From contig JASFXZ010000038.1 in assembly GCA_032209605.1 (NCBI GenBank), forward strand, positions 3,410,001 through 3,474,000: 64,000 nucleotides of DNA, given 5' to 3'. A program made the translations under genes and the position numbers. Positions 1 to 11,373 of the stretch are shown in pieces. This DNA is from Mactromeris polynyma. Its lineage: Eukaryota; Mollusca; Bivalvia; Venerida; Mactridae. The notes below the pieces were generated by a model. The model was not told the origin of the DNA. It was given only the letters and a program-made list of their open reading frames with translations, and made no database searches. Within the stretch, counting starts at the first letter, position 1, and every line of letters starts with the position of its first letter.

Positions 1-319
1 ACAACGATATACTGGTAAATACCGATACATATTGATATGCAACGCAGTGTCAATATGTATATCACCGTTTTGTTGCTTTTCATTTTTGTACATTTTGTTT
101 ATCTCTGCAATATGAAACCTTAAATGAAGATGCCTAGAATAACTCTTGCATAGGTATATCTATCTAGCTGCATCCCAACGAAAGAATTAAACCAACTATG
201 TTGACCCGTTAATCAGAAAAGTCTGTTGTGTCATTAATCTCCTAACCTTGTTAAATCCAAGTTTGTAAATCAATAGATACAACCTTAAACATTGAGACAC
301 ATAATTTAATAAGAACAAA

Positions 320-475
320 TGAGCGTCACTGTATTTCCAACCTCTTCTTTAAGTGATGTTGTTTCCAGAAAACGTCACGTGACCACACCATGTACTGACA
401 GTAAGCAATATTTGCACGACGTAACATGTTGCGTTTTCTTGAAGTGATGTCACTTACAGTAGTTGTTTTAAATCC
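320..475 (-). repeat. Dispersed CRE-bearing repeat, copy 1 (inverted)
   Basis: The reverse complement matches segments at about 52440-52660 and 63425-63625. Shared blocks include GCAATATTTGCAC-like/TTGCTTACTGTC, GTCACGTGAC in place of the CRE, TTTTCTGGAAA and AAAGAAGAGGTTGGAAAT. Its ends are partly self-complementary, suggesting a non-autonomous foldback DNA element. Boundaries are approximate. Confidence 0.6.
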
Positions 476-734
476 CATTGCAGTGCTCAAATATCCCATA
501 TTGTGATGTGCATTATGTATCGTTGGCAATTATCCCAACTGCATGTAGTAACATTGATCGGCTATATTACCAAGGCTAAACTTGATAGAGCTTTTTATTT
601 AGCACTTCACTTCATCCACATTACGAAAGTATAATATTATGGTATAGTCTTGACACACTTAATAATAGTAAAGTGTATTGCTTTTCATCTCTGACCAATG
701 TCCAGTGTTATTATTTTGCTTCAACATTCCTGGA

Positions 735-862
735 ATTGTTTGTTACAGACTCTAGATTGCTTGTTCAATGTTGTATCGTCATTGTTGTAACAGATTGTTT
801 GTTACAGACTCTAGATTGCTTGTTCAATGTTGTATCGTCATTGTTGTAACAGATTGTTTGTA
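735..862. repeat. Two tandem copies of a 59-bp unit plus a partial third
   Basis: Copies at 735-793 and 794-852 look identical, then ATTGTTTGT starts a third. The unit begins ATTGTTTGTTACAGACTC and contains TCTAGATTGC. Identity implies a recent duplication. Confidence 0.85.
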
Positions 863-1794
863 GTGATGTTAATTTATTACACATTGACAAATTTGGACTT
901 GTTAAATCCGTTTCAATTCATACGTCATGAAGCATGTTCTTCGATATTCATCTTTGCTCCAAATTAATGTTGCAGGTTGTGAGTTGGCATTTTAATAGAA
1001 ATATACATCACTAAAAATTCATTTTCTTGTTAGAACACCAATTTTGATTTGAGTCAAACTTTTACCTGCTACCAGAAATATTGCTCCTCTAGTAGTGTTC
1101 ACTTTTCACGAATATGCAGGTTCTTGCATAGCTTCTGGACACCATGAAATTGCCCCCTTCTTGTTGTAATTGCACTACGAGATGATTTTACTTTTATCTA
1201 TGAATTCTGTTTGTCTTGCATTGTTATAGTTTGTAAATTATTTTTATGAATTAATCAATAAATGAGAATGTGTCAGAATAAAGACTATGAAACTGCTACT
1301 ATAGATTTTATTATTATCTCTTGCGGTCTGTTTCCATATACTTGACATTTCCAGAAGTGTTTTGTGAAGTTTCACTTGTTCCTATAACCCCAGGGAGACA
1401 TTGCATTATAACCGACTCCTATACAATACCTTCCTGCAGCTTCAACATGGGATCATTCGCATATTTTTACCTGGAAATGTTAAAAGCTTGAAATCTCACG
1501 TTGCTTGTGTATGAAGGTACAGCTCAAACTTCATTAGTTTTCATAATCAACATTATTGTTCAAAACAGTACTACATGTTCCATATTGAATATTGAACTCG
1601 TGATCCATCATGATGCAGGTCTCCAATCACATTTATTATTGGCTAGTGAAATGATCTGGAGCTAAACCTCTAGGAACCACTCTCCAAACATTTATCTGGT
1701 TTCTATGTCGGACATCCGACAAGAATGTGTATGTCATTAGTAATTCGTCTTATCGATATGAGTTGGAGGAAGATTAATTTTGAATACTATTAGT

Positions 1795-2580
1795 TATACA
1801 GGTTGTTGACAGGGTATATGGGGGAATATAACCAGTTTGTGTGCCATATAACCCGAGGCGTTAGCCGAGGGTTATATAAATCGCAGACTGGTTATATTCC
1901 CCATATACCCTGTCAACAACCTGTATAACGAATTTATAATACTGCAATTCCATGTTTTCATACGAATTTAGTTAAACAAGCAATGTTTCGATGCCTAGCT
2001 CTCTATATCTAATAATTAGATCTGTGTATTTTTGGTGTTTTTGGTTCATAAAATTGTTTAGAGTATTTTAGTTTTGTAAAATATCAGTTATTAAAACGTA
2101 TTCCTTTAAAAATATATCGGGAATTACTTGTTGTAGATCAAATTTCTTTTATTTCACTCACACGTTATAATGCCTGAAAATTAATTGCATTACCCCGTAA
2201 GGTACCTCAATACACATGGTTTTTAAAAGCGCGCGCTTGCACTCTAATTTTATTTTCGAGCGTCTGATCTCATGGACTTTATCAAACTGAACTTGGCTCA
2301 AACCTTAAAAAAAATATCATTTTGAATAATAATACTAGCACACATGTCCTCTATTCAATATTTATTGAATCATGTGTGAAAATCAATTGTCAATTTCTAG
2401 TAACTTGCGGATATCAAGAGATGAAAGTTTTCGAGTCGAGCTGTCAGCGAAAATTGTCGCGAGGCGCATGAAGGGAAAAACGTCATATACCCTGTCAGCG
2501 CCATGTATATATAGAATCCTATACGCGAGCCTTTAACCAATAAAATTACTGGATTTTTCTTTGCAGTATTATAAATGTAG
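1795..2580. mobile_element. Foldback/MITE-like element with nested inverted repeats
   Basis: An inner inverted repeat pairs about 1797-1839 (ACAGGTTGTTGACAGGG...) with about 1888-1926 (...CCCTGTCAACAACCTGT). Inside it, ATAACCCGAG and CGAGGGTTAT flank GCGTTAGC. An outer pair, TTTATAATACTGCAA (from about 1931) and TTGCAGTATTATAAA (near 2562), brackets a 0.6-kb body. CCCTGTCAGCG recurs near 2489. No transposase is visible. Exact termini are uncertain. Confidence 0.6.
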
Positions 2581-3338
2581 ATATCAAGCTGTTATATTAC
2601 CACTGAAGGGTATTTACAGATTCAATACAACACCTCCCAAACAGCACTGAATCACTAATTGGACCTTGCTGTTTTAACAAAGAACATGATTATACCTAAT
2701 CAGATAAATGTAAGACATATTGATAAGTATTAAATAAAATAAGGAGGATAAGAAATTATTCCATTTATTGGGTTCAACCCACTTAGTCTAGTGTACATTT
2801 GAAAAAACACACTTTATGCGTCTGGTCAGTAAAAATCACAAAAAACAATAACATGAAAATGTATACAAATATAAGAAACACAAATTATATACCTGATGTA
2901 TAAAGTATATATCTGACATAAAACAATACTTATAATACTTCAAGACTGGAATGTCAACAACCCTCGACCGTTTCGCTTTTTACAAATTTAAAACTGATTT
3001 TCAAAGTTTAAGTTAGAATTTCCTAACAATAATTATTACTTCAGTATTAGTAATGTATATTTATTCATTTCTAATAAGTGGTTACTAGAAAAACAAGCTG
3101 AGAAAATATGGATTCAATAGAATGAGGGTATAAGCATTGACAATTAATTGCTCTTGACAGAATACAAGATATTATGACTTTTCATATTGCAAAGCATAAA
3201 AAAATGAACAGAAAGAACTGCAAACTTGATTCAATAAATAATAACTTCAACTCATACAAATACTTACAGCTTTTAATCTTCATACTGGTATAAATAAAAC
3301 CTAGCAAGGTTTGTAATGAATCAATAATTATAAGCATG

Positions 3339-3520
3339 TACACTAAAACCTCTCTTAATGACTACCACAATAATAAGACAACCTAAGAATTACGACCGCA
3401 ATTTTCAAGTCCATTTTCACTGTTTTGCTCTTTATTCAACCTCAATATTAAAACCACCTCAATAAGAAGACCAGTTTTCAAGGGTCACAAGGGTGGTCTT
3501 ATTATTGAGGTTGAACTGTA
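3339..3520. mobile_element. TACACT/TACAGT-ended short inverted-repeat element, 182 bp
   Basis: Starts TACACTAAAACCTC and ends with the inverted counterpart GAGGTTGAACTGTA. Both ends carry a GACCAC-type core with AATAATAAGAC. It resembles elements at 10921, 42115 and 54772. TA plus CAGT ends suggest Tc1/mariner-type MITEs (inference). It supplies the nearest minus-strand AATAAA downstream of PMM2 (3431-3436). Confidence 0.6.
3431..3436 (-). terminator. PMM2: Candidate PMM2 poly(A) signal inside a MITE
   Basis: First minus-strand AATAAA after the PMM2 stop (about 275 nt downstream). It lies within the inverted-repeat element 3339-3520. The call is hexamer only. Confidence 0.3.
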
Positions 3521-3709
3521 GTTGAAATACCAAACAGTATCATATAACCCTGCTATACAATGTATACCACATACATATAATACACCCATAAATCAAATAA
3601 ATATATAATATTAAGGCTTAAAATGAAGAATGTTTGATTTTTATGAGACCATAACACATGTTGACAAAGGGAATTCTTATACAACTTTCATATAGGAGAG
3701 ATGTTGCTG

Positions 3710-6700
3710 TTAACTAAAGAGAAGGTCAGTGACTTGTTTAATGGTATCGGCAGGGCTGGTAACTGTATGTCCAACGGTCCGTGCATCTTCATAAATTTCA
3801 TGATCATTACCACCCTGAAATACAAAAAGGATACTATTAACAATCATAAAACTAGATACTTACAAATTCACAAAATAATGTATGACATACTGAATAGAAG
3901 TTATATTGCCAATTATTTAAATACTTTACCAGCATTGTAATGGGGTTTTAAAAGAAAGAGAATAAGTTGCTACAGGAACGCCACATACATAAGACATCGA
4001 CTCTCCACACAGACCAAGTCACATGAACAGCCAGAGTCATGTAGTGACCTCCAGCCATAAAGCTGCAGGGGTGGAGGGAGACCCCAGGTGCTCCTTCTAG
4101 CAATATTTTGGGCATAGTCAGGCAACTGGAATCACCGACCTTTCACAAGCCAGCTGGATAGCTTCCTCACATAAAAATTCTACATCCCAGGTGGGATTCG
4201 AGCCATCAACGATAAGGGGCAAGTAATTAGAAGTAACCAACAGTAACGACTTGGCCACCAAACCAGGATTGTACTTGATTTATATGTATGCTTAAATGTA
4301 TTTGTACATGATAAACCAATGAATCTATTTTATTCATAACCTCATGACTATAAAATGTTTACATTGCCTCGTCCCTAAAACATGAAAAAACCAATGGTTA
4401 CCTGTGCTGTTTTATCACCATAGAAATGCATTGTTTTTAATCCATCTTTTTCCAAGAATTGCAGACAAAATGTTTTATTCCAGCCTACAGGAAACACATC
4501 TAAACTTATCTGTCCTCCTATAGCAAACTGCAAATCACAATTTTCAAACTCTTTCTCTAAAGCTGCCTTGAACTTTTCACGTATCTTATGTTCCTGAAAT
4601 ACGATAAACGCTTCATTGTAGTGTTGGATAGTCGATTCATAAACATGCAATAAATTTGTGTTTGTTGTTTTACGTGTATAAGACTTAATTAGAAGATTTC
4701 TTGCACTGATCTTGCAAAGGTGACATGTCATTTAGCAAATCTGATAGTGTATTCAAATGAAGATTGTTTTCCACTTCCCAAGATATTGAGTAACAATGCA
4801 AGAAACAAAATGACATAATCCAAGGTTATCTATCTTTATTGAAAATAGTTGCCACACTTGATGATCACATTTCCATAGACAAATTACAAGTAGAGTTCCA
4901 GGTATGACATCATTTACAAGAATGCTCGAACAGAAACAATGAGTACATAAATATATACCTGATCGTATGCTGCAAATTCATCTCTCTCTGCTTGGGAGCA
5001 ACTACGCCCTACAGGACATATATTTAACATGCTACTGCGGAACTCAACAAATGTACCTCTGTAACAAAGTGGGGAGAATTATTCATTACAATTTAAAGTT
5101 GAATTATAGCAGAAGTTTGAAGCAATGTTAAATCACTTGCTTAAATTGTCAGAAAAAGACTGGGAAGTTTTATGTACCTTCAATCTCGATGGATTTACAA
5201 TCACTGTTATATATATATAATGAAGAAGTTATGAATATTAAGGTGATATTCAATCAATACTTAAAGAATTTTAACATTTTCTTTTCAATTAAGTGCTTCA
5301 AGAAATACGGACTGAAGTATAAATGATATTTACACAAAGATTTTAATTTATGAACAGTTACATAATATGTGACCATATTTACCTTTTAGCAGGCAGGGTT
5401 AACTGGGACATGTATTGAAGGCTGAAATTAATCACTTTTTGCAATATCTCCTCCCCCATATGCTTCAACAGATTCTGCAACATAAATATTAGCGCTATAT
5501 GATACAATGCTAGCAAGTAGTGTAACATAAATGAAGAACAATTCAACATAAAACAAAGGACCATAGTTATTATTTGTACATAGAAGCAATCAATTTTACT
5601 AAGATTTCAGAATTTAAAAATATAATTACATAACAATATATCGGATATTGAATGGTAAAAAATTAGTCATTTAGTGGTAAAATTCTGATTGACCAAATAC
5701 TGTGCAAGACGAAAAAAATTTACAGTTTATCAATGCAGTTTATTCATTTCATAATAAATTAAAATGTTTTTGCCTACATTCTCGAACAGCACATATAAAA
5801 AAAGTTACAAGCTGCAATGCTGTATGAACATTAGCATTAATCAAGACAAATTTTACAAACCTGTTGACCAATCTGCAGACCATCTTTATAAGCTACAAGA
5901 CCATTCTCAGCAAACACATAATCAAACTTGTTAATAACTGAAATGTTAATATGTGTACTTCAAATTATTATTATGCAAGAAATTGTATTATATTATGAAA
6001 GTATATTTTGATTGGTCATCAAATACTTTACAGTAGACAATATAAAAATAATTCACAAGTTTACAAGGTAAGAAAACATGACACTTTAATTTCATGTAAT
6101 AAACTAGGATGCTTCACTAAAGATCATAGAGAAAATGTCTTGTCAATGTATATCACTATTTGTCTCGAGTGAAAACTGACTTACCATCATCACCACCCAT
6201 TTGTTCAGCTATTTTAACTAAATCTGACCCACCAACAAGTGCAACCACGACTTTTGACCTCAACTTTTTTAAAAATTCTTCCATATCTTGCTCAACCCTC
6301 TGAAATATGAACAAATAAATGCTACATAAATATTGTGTACAAAGTCAATGTTGGTCGGTCATAACCACTAAATTCTGAACAAACTAAGTGAAACAACAAG
6401 AAAAATGTTAGCAATCGTGGTTGATCCCGTTAAAAAATGGTCTGTTGCTCTACCAAAATAGCAACATGGGAGACCGGTCCAGCAGATATTTACAGGCACT
6501 CAACTTTCATCCAAAGTCATCATTATTTAGAACTATTATTGAGACATTTTGGCAAAAATTATCTTGCATTCAAATCTTTTGCATAAACCTAAACATCAAA
6601 GATATATAGGGTCTGCATAAATGGTCAGATTTATTGCTGTTAACATCCCCTTACCTTGGTTTAGGTTCTCCATTTTAAAAATGTTGGGCACTAAAGTTAG

Positions 6701-9632
6701 TTCAACTCGATAAATGTTGTCTATTAAATCAAATATTTAAAGGTTGACTAGCAGTTTAAATGTTTATGTCTCCATTTAGCCAAGAAAACTTAGAACTAAG
6801 AGTTATAAATGTGCTACTGAACATCTACGTCCAGATACATCCAGTAGGAAAAGTAATCCACATTGTAAGAAGTTTCTGACAAGTCATGGTTTGTTTGTAT
6901 AAGCAACAAGGAAAAAAGAGTGTGGAACTTAGCAGCTGTGAGCAATCAGAAAATATGCAGCCCTATTAAGTTATGGAAGCCAAAACTTATTTATAACATT
7001 TTTGGATATTTAGATTTTCCACGCAGTAATATGAACATTGGTACAAGGCTCAGTGAGATGGGAGTTCAAGATCAGACCATATAAGTTTTAACAAGCCACC
7101 ATGATTAGTTGAATGAGAAAGGCTCGACTGTACTTAGTTCTATAAATATGGCACATTTTTTTTACGATTTTGTAATTTTTCGCAAAGCGACATTTGACAA
7201 TAAAAGAAATTGATTCGTCTTGGAACATCTTCAAAACAAAATTGAAAGATTTAATGGATAAACACATCCCTCAAGCAACCATCAGAGGAGATCATAAACA
7301 AAAACCTTGGTTTAGTAGAAGAATAAAAGCCCTCCATAGAAAGAAAATAAAATTGTTCAATAGACAGAGAAAATCTAGAAAGGCATCTGACATCTCTAAG
7401 TACAAATAATTCAAATCAACTGTACAAAAAGAAGAGAGACAAGAGTACTGGAGGTATGTTGAAAACATCATTGACTCGGACGAAGATGGAACAGCAAGCG
7501 AACAAAAGAGATTTTGGTCCTTCATCAAGAGTCGCCGGAAAGATAATGTCGGTATATCGCCACTAAAAGAACATGGAAAAATACACGCTGACCCAATGGA
7601 AAAGGCCAATATCTTAAACAGACAGTATGAATCGGTCTTCACACTAGAAGACACAACCAAAATTGTTACCCCTGATGGAGAACCCTACCCTTCAATGCCG
7701 GACATCAACATCACCACAGAAGGAGTTTTTAAACTCCTAAGTAAGATAAACCCTAGCAAAGCATGTGGTCCAGACATGATTCCAGCCAGGATTCTGAAAC
7801 AGCTAGCGGAAGAACTGGCACCAATTCTAACTGCCTTTTTCAAGAAGACACTGGAATGTGGGAAAGTTCGAATGATTGGCGGCAGGCTAATGTGTCAGCC
7901 ATCTTCAAAAAAGGGGAAAGGTTCAAAGCCAGTAATTACAGACCTGTCTCATTGACCAGCATTTGTTGTAAGCTTCCAGAACACATACTTACAAGCCATA
8001 TCATGAAACATCTGAACCAGCACTCCATCCTAACTGATTGTCAACACGGTTTCAGAGCCTGAAGGGGATGTGAAACTCAGCTCCTAACTCTATCACAAGA
8101 ATTAGCAACAGTCTGGATAAGAAGAAACAGGTAGACATGGTAATCCTGGACTTCTCCAAGGCATTCGACCGTGTCCCACACTAACGACTAATCCTTAAGC
8201 TTCACCATTATGGTATACGAGGTAATCAACTATAGAGAGGATAAAGTCCTTCTTGACCAACCGTATACCGAGATTTTTTGTTGATGGAGCCACTTCAGAT
8301 GACGCCCCTGTAGTGAGCGGTGTCCCTCAAGGAACGGTCCTCGGACCACTACTTTTTCTGGTCTTCATCAACGACTTACCCGACTGTGTCCAGTCAAACA
8401 CCGGACTGTTTGCTGATGATTGTGCAGTGTACAAAGAAATCACCAGTAAAAAAGATGCAGAACAACTCCAACAAGATTTGAACGCATTGGCCAGGTGAGG
8501 TCTGGACTCGAGTACAGTGCTAGTATCTGGAACCCATACACGGCAACAGCAACAAGAAAAGTGGAAATGGTCCAACGACGTGCAGCGAGATATACGACCG
8601 ACAGATATCGCAACACAAGCAGTGTGAGTGACATGTTATATCATCTTGGATGGGAGTTGCTGGAATCCAGGAGAACAAAACAACAACTAACCATGTTCTA
8701 CAAGATTGTTAACAACCATGTCGACATCCTAGCGGATTCATTCCTCACACCAGCACCTACACGTACTAAGAAGAAGAAGCACTCAAAATGCTACAGGCAC
8801 ATTTCCTCTACAACTGACACTCTCAAGCATAGCTTTTTCCCTCGGACAGTGGCATCTTGGAACAGTCTACCGGCAACCATAGCCGAGGCCCCAGATCTGG
8901 TACATTTCAGATAGGGGCTTGCAACACTCAAATTCTAAATTGATTAGCCCTAATTGTTAGTACAAGTACTGATGATTGCTGGAGCTGCGCCGGTCGGGTG
9001 AATACCCGGGGACCGCTACGGTAGCCAGATTGGTCTGACATGAGGGAAGGAAAACAGTTGGGCAACCTTTTTCTGCTTTCTGCCTTTTATCCGACTCTCT
9101 CTACCTATCCTATTATTTCTGCTATTTCTTAATCACTCTAAGCCGAAACGTAAAAGTCAATCTTGACGGTATTTTGTATGAAGAAGAAGAAAAGAAGAAA
9201 AGTATGAAATAAGAGACGAAAAGTACTGAAGGTATAAACGACAAGCATAAAATGATGTCTGAACATTAGGACTAGGAGTAGGACTAGACTAGGCTGTATG
9301 ATGCAATAATTAACACCCATTCGACCAGTAATATTTATGTACATGCAAAAATACCAGAACAAAGGTTAAATCAAGAACAGATTAGAAATGACAATGATCC
9401 AAGACGAAACAACGCAATGATTTAACCCAAACAGTGTTGTATTTCACGTGGCAACTAAGAATATCACCTGTTTTCGCGATCTATGGCATTTTTTAACTTA
9501 CACCATTTTTAAAAATATTATTTGCATAAACGCATAAAATTTATGAAACAATTACTTTGTATTTACCTTTCGGGGAGCTGTAAGTGTACCATCCACATCA
9601 AAAATCAGAATTGTTTGAGTGTCACGTTGCAT
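3710..9632 (-). CDS. PMM2: Phosphomannomutase (PMM2-type), 7 exons, complete
   Basis: Converts mannose-6-phosphate to mannose-1-phosphate in the cytosol, feeding GDP-mannose and dolichol-mannose synthesis for glycosylation. Coding exons in transcript order: 9632-9567, 6299-6185, 5937-5861, 5474-5383, 5058-4959, 4593-4402, 3814-3710. All junctions are GT-AG and in phase, giving 248 aa against about 246 for human PMM2. Residues 8-20 hold the HAD motif DVDGTLT (nucleophile Asp12, acid/base Asp14). VGGSD follows at 44-48, then [29 protein letters not shown] and the Mg-binding tail [13 protein letters not shown]. The ATG at 9630-9632 precedes IFDVDGT by eight codons, as in the family. Intron 1 (3.3 kb) holds a dead retrotransposon. 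It could equally be called PMM1/2, because one invertebrate gene is co-orthologous to both. Identity is very secure from the motifs. Confidence 0.96.
3966..4270 (-). mobile_element. tRNA-derived SINE in the last PMM2 intron
   Basis: Read on the minus strand, the head has a Pol III A box TGGCCAAGTCG (4257-4247) and a B box GGCTCGAATCCC (4204-4193). The body follows with CAGCTGGCTTGTGAAAGGTC and then a GC-richer segment GGAGCACCTGGGGTC. The same CAGCTGGCTT...AAGGTC core recurs at 34293-34320. A core like this is widespread in bivalve SINEs as I remember them. It is inserted in the same orientation as PMM2. Confidence 0.75.
7160..9200 (+). pseudogene. Degenerate non-LTR retrotransposon (Jockey/CR1-like) in PMM2 intron 1
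   Basis: Plus-strand reverse-transcriptase remains, antisense to PMM2. Recognisable pieces are [14 protein letters not shown] (about 7755), [12 protein letters not shown] (about 8150), [15 protein letters not shown] (about 8317), the catalytic FADD (about 8410) and the 3' piece [15 protein letters not shown]. The endonuclease is absent (5' truncation). Stops follow FRA near 8060 and RVPH near 8182. A frame change lies near 7860-7960. The thumb region between about 8493 and 8500 is deleted, joining LARxx directly to [10 protein letters not shown] 3'UTR with a GAAGAAGAAG tail ends near 9200. It cannot encode an active enzyme. The clade call is tentative. Confidence 0.85.
9567..9632 (-). CDS. 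PMM2: PMM2 exon 1: start codon and catalytic HAD motif
   Basis: Twenty-two codons, from the ATG to a donor CGAAAG|GTAAAT. The exon encodes the aspartate nucleophile motif [11 protein letters not shown] and ends in phase 0. The next exon (6299-6185) continues RVEQDMEEF. This exon stands 3.3 kb away from the rest of the gene because a retrotransposon lies in the intervening intron. Confidence 0.93.
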
Positions 9633-10085
9633 GTTTGTAAACAATGATCTGTATCATACAAACGCTCGGAACAGGTGAGTAGTTCTTACGTTGACGCCGT
9701 TTGATTAACTTTACGGACTTTCCTTCCGGGTGGTCGGAAAAAGTTGTAAAATCTGGTTGTCAAAACATTGTTTTCTGTAATGTAGCCATATGCAATGAAG
9801 AATTCGTCTATCTGATTTATTTTGTGTAAGTAATTTCTTTGTCCATGTTCAAAATTATGCCCTGGTAAACTTGTATTAAGTTTTTGAGTCAATATTTGAC
9901 ACTGACTCGGTGACTGTCACTACGGATTTGGAAACTGGAACTTTGGAAGGGTCTGTTTTCCATGTTTACCAAAATAGGCGTAGCAGTTACATCAGAGAAG
10001 CCCCATCTTGGTAGACAGAGTGGCCTCAATATTTCGGCACGAGACAGCAAGACTAGATCCACTAGAAGTAAATAAACCATAAAAA
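9633..10085. promoter_or_regulatory. Candidate bidirectional promoter between PMM2 and SH2D4
   Basis: Only region between the divergent genes with non-repeat, CpG-containing sequence. It has an ETS-type core CTTCCGG at 9723-9729 and a forkhead-like GTAAACA close to the PMM2 ATG. On the plus strand a consensus splice donor ACAG|GTGAGT sits at 9674/9675. This could end a noncoding first exon of SH2D4, whose first coding exon has an acceptor at 12131. No transcript evidence is available. Confidence 0.4.
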
Positions 10086-10149
10086 TATTCCAGAAGAAAT
10101 GTTGAATGCAAATTGGTGGTTATGGGTGCGGTGTAGAGCTGTCATTGAT

Positions 10150-10850
10150 TCAGCAAGATGGATTCAGGGTCTACTCGGCCCACTTACAATCTCACCCCGG
10201 TCCTACTCGGCCCACTTACCAACTCGGCCCAATAATTGAGGCGATACATATGATTTTAAGTGTTGAATTTTGATACATTGATCTTTAATATTTAAGTTAA
10301 AACCAATTAAATGTAATTGGTAAACATTATTGAATATTCCCAGAGCATTGAAGATTCGCAGTGCAGTGGAAAGTTCCAGCTAAATGCACAGGAGGCCGGT
10401 GAGTAGCCATGACATTTAAAACCTGCATTGAAATTTTTCAATGCGGGTTTTAAATGTCATGGCTACTCACTGGTCACCTGTGGCTAAATGGAGAGGAAAT
10501 TTCCCTGTAAAATGTATTTTTGTATCTGTTATAATTTGGACATGGTTGTCACGCAGTTTTTACTCAAAAACAATTATGAAAAGTATTTCTTTCACATTGT
10601 ATCATTATTTTATTCTTTATAGATTTGAAACAAAGTAGAGATACGAAAATGTTTAATATTTATTTCATAATATTGGTATAAATAACAAACAAGCCTTTTC
10701 ATTGTGCTTAAAAAGACGACTACTATCACCTTCTTTAGTATGCCGAAGGTGTGAAAAAACGTTGCCTTTTCATTGCGCTTCAAAAGTTGGCCAAGTTGGA
10801 CCAGGCCGAGATGGTAAGTGGGCCGAGTTGACCCTTTACCAGCAAGATGC
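10150..10850. mobile_element. Foldback element with long inverted termini and an inner hairpin
   Basis: CAGCAAGATGGATTCAGGGTC with TACTCGGCCCACTTAC near 10150-10195 pairs with GTAAGTGGGCCGAGTTGACCC ending CAGCAAG near 10812-10850. ACTCGGCCCACTTAC also repeats directly at about 10207. Inside, 10399-10471 forms a long near-perfect hairpin, and CCTTTTCATTG(T/C)GCTT occurs twice (about 10694 and 10766). No ORF of note is present. It lies in the SH2D4 5' region. Confidence 0.6.
10399..10471. repeat. Near-perfect hairpin, about 35-bp arms
   Basis: GTGAGTAGCCATGACATTTA on the left arm pairs with TAAATGTCATGGCTACTCAC on the right. The loop centre is TGAAATTTTTCA. Beyond it CACAGG/CCTGTG and AGCTAAATG/TGGCTAAATG-like segments extend the symmetry imperfectly. 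Confidence 0.85.
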
Positions 10851-10920
10851 ATACATGTAGACAATATCAATATATAGATTGGTGGATGATACATTGATAT
10901 ATATCAAGTATCATTTACTG

Positions 10921-11373
10921 TACAGTAAAAACTTGATAATGAGACCACATAAGAATTATGGGCCCGCCATAAAGTGGTCTTAATATCGAGTTGGTCTCAT
11001 TATTGAGTTAAGTCATATGTTGCGTATCAGTACTACTACTAGAAATGTTATGTTTTTCCATGATATTTGTGTTATTTTAAACACTTCCGTGTCCCATAAT
11101 TGTGTGGGATTATAAATAAAAGTTCAATAATGGAACAAAACATGTTAATAACACAATATAATTTTTATTTGGATAAATACACTATAAACAATGAAATATG
11201 GAAAAACAATTCTCATAGCCTTCCACCAATTCCACCATCCTCTTGAGGATTGAATGAACCTGAAAATTAAAGCATATCAAATAATATAGGTACATGTTTA
11301 TAATAACAAAAATTTGGGTCCGGAAAAAAACGGTTGTAATAATGAGTTGGTTGCATCATGAGGTTTTACTGTA
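10921..11373. mobile_element. TACAGT-ended inverted-repeat element, 453 bp
   Basis: Begins TACAGTAAAAACTTGATAAT and ends ATCATGAGGTTTTACTGTA, with ends inverted relative to each other. Internal GAGACCAC and TAATGAGTTGG blocks echo the family at 3339 and 42115. No coding potential is seen. It is probably a non-autonomous Tc1/mariner-type element, judged from the TA-CAGT termini. Confidence 0.65.

Larger units (their letters stand above)
1..3338. other. Downstream flank of PMM2, no gene seen
   Basis: AT-rich, with only short unsupported ORFs. It holds a CRE-bearing repeat copy (about 320-475), a two-copy tandem (735-862) and a foldback element (1795-2580). AATAAA on the minus strand at 3060-3065 could serve PMM2 distally. 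I see nothing else in it. Confidence 0.6.

Noticed and set aside
5379..5564. A separate small membrane protein (hydrophobic start)
   Set aside because: The hydrophobic part is intron read-through. Only 5383-5474 is coding, as PMM2 exon 4.
8253..8914. Reverse-transcriptase-like ORFs as a functional gene
   Set aside because: Fragments are out of frame with each other, with nonsense codons and an internal deletion. A dead retrotransposon.
9138..9362. Hydrophobic minus-strand ORF
   Set aside because: Overlaps the retrotransposon 3' tail, with no family resemblance or splice support.
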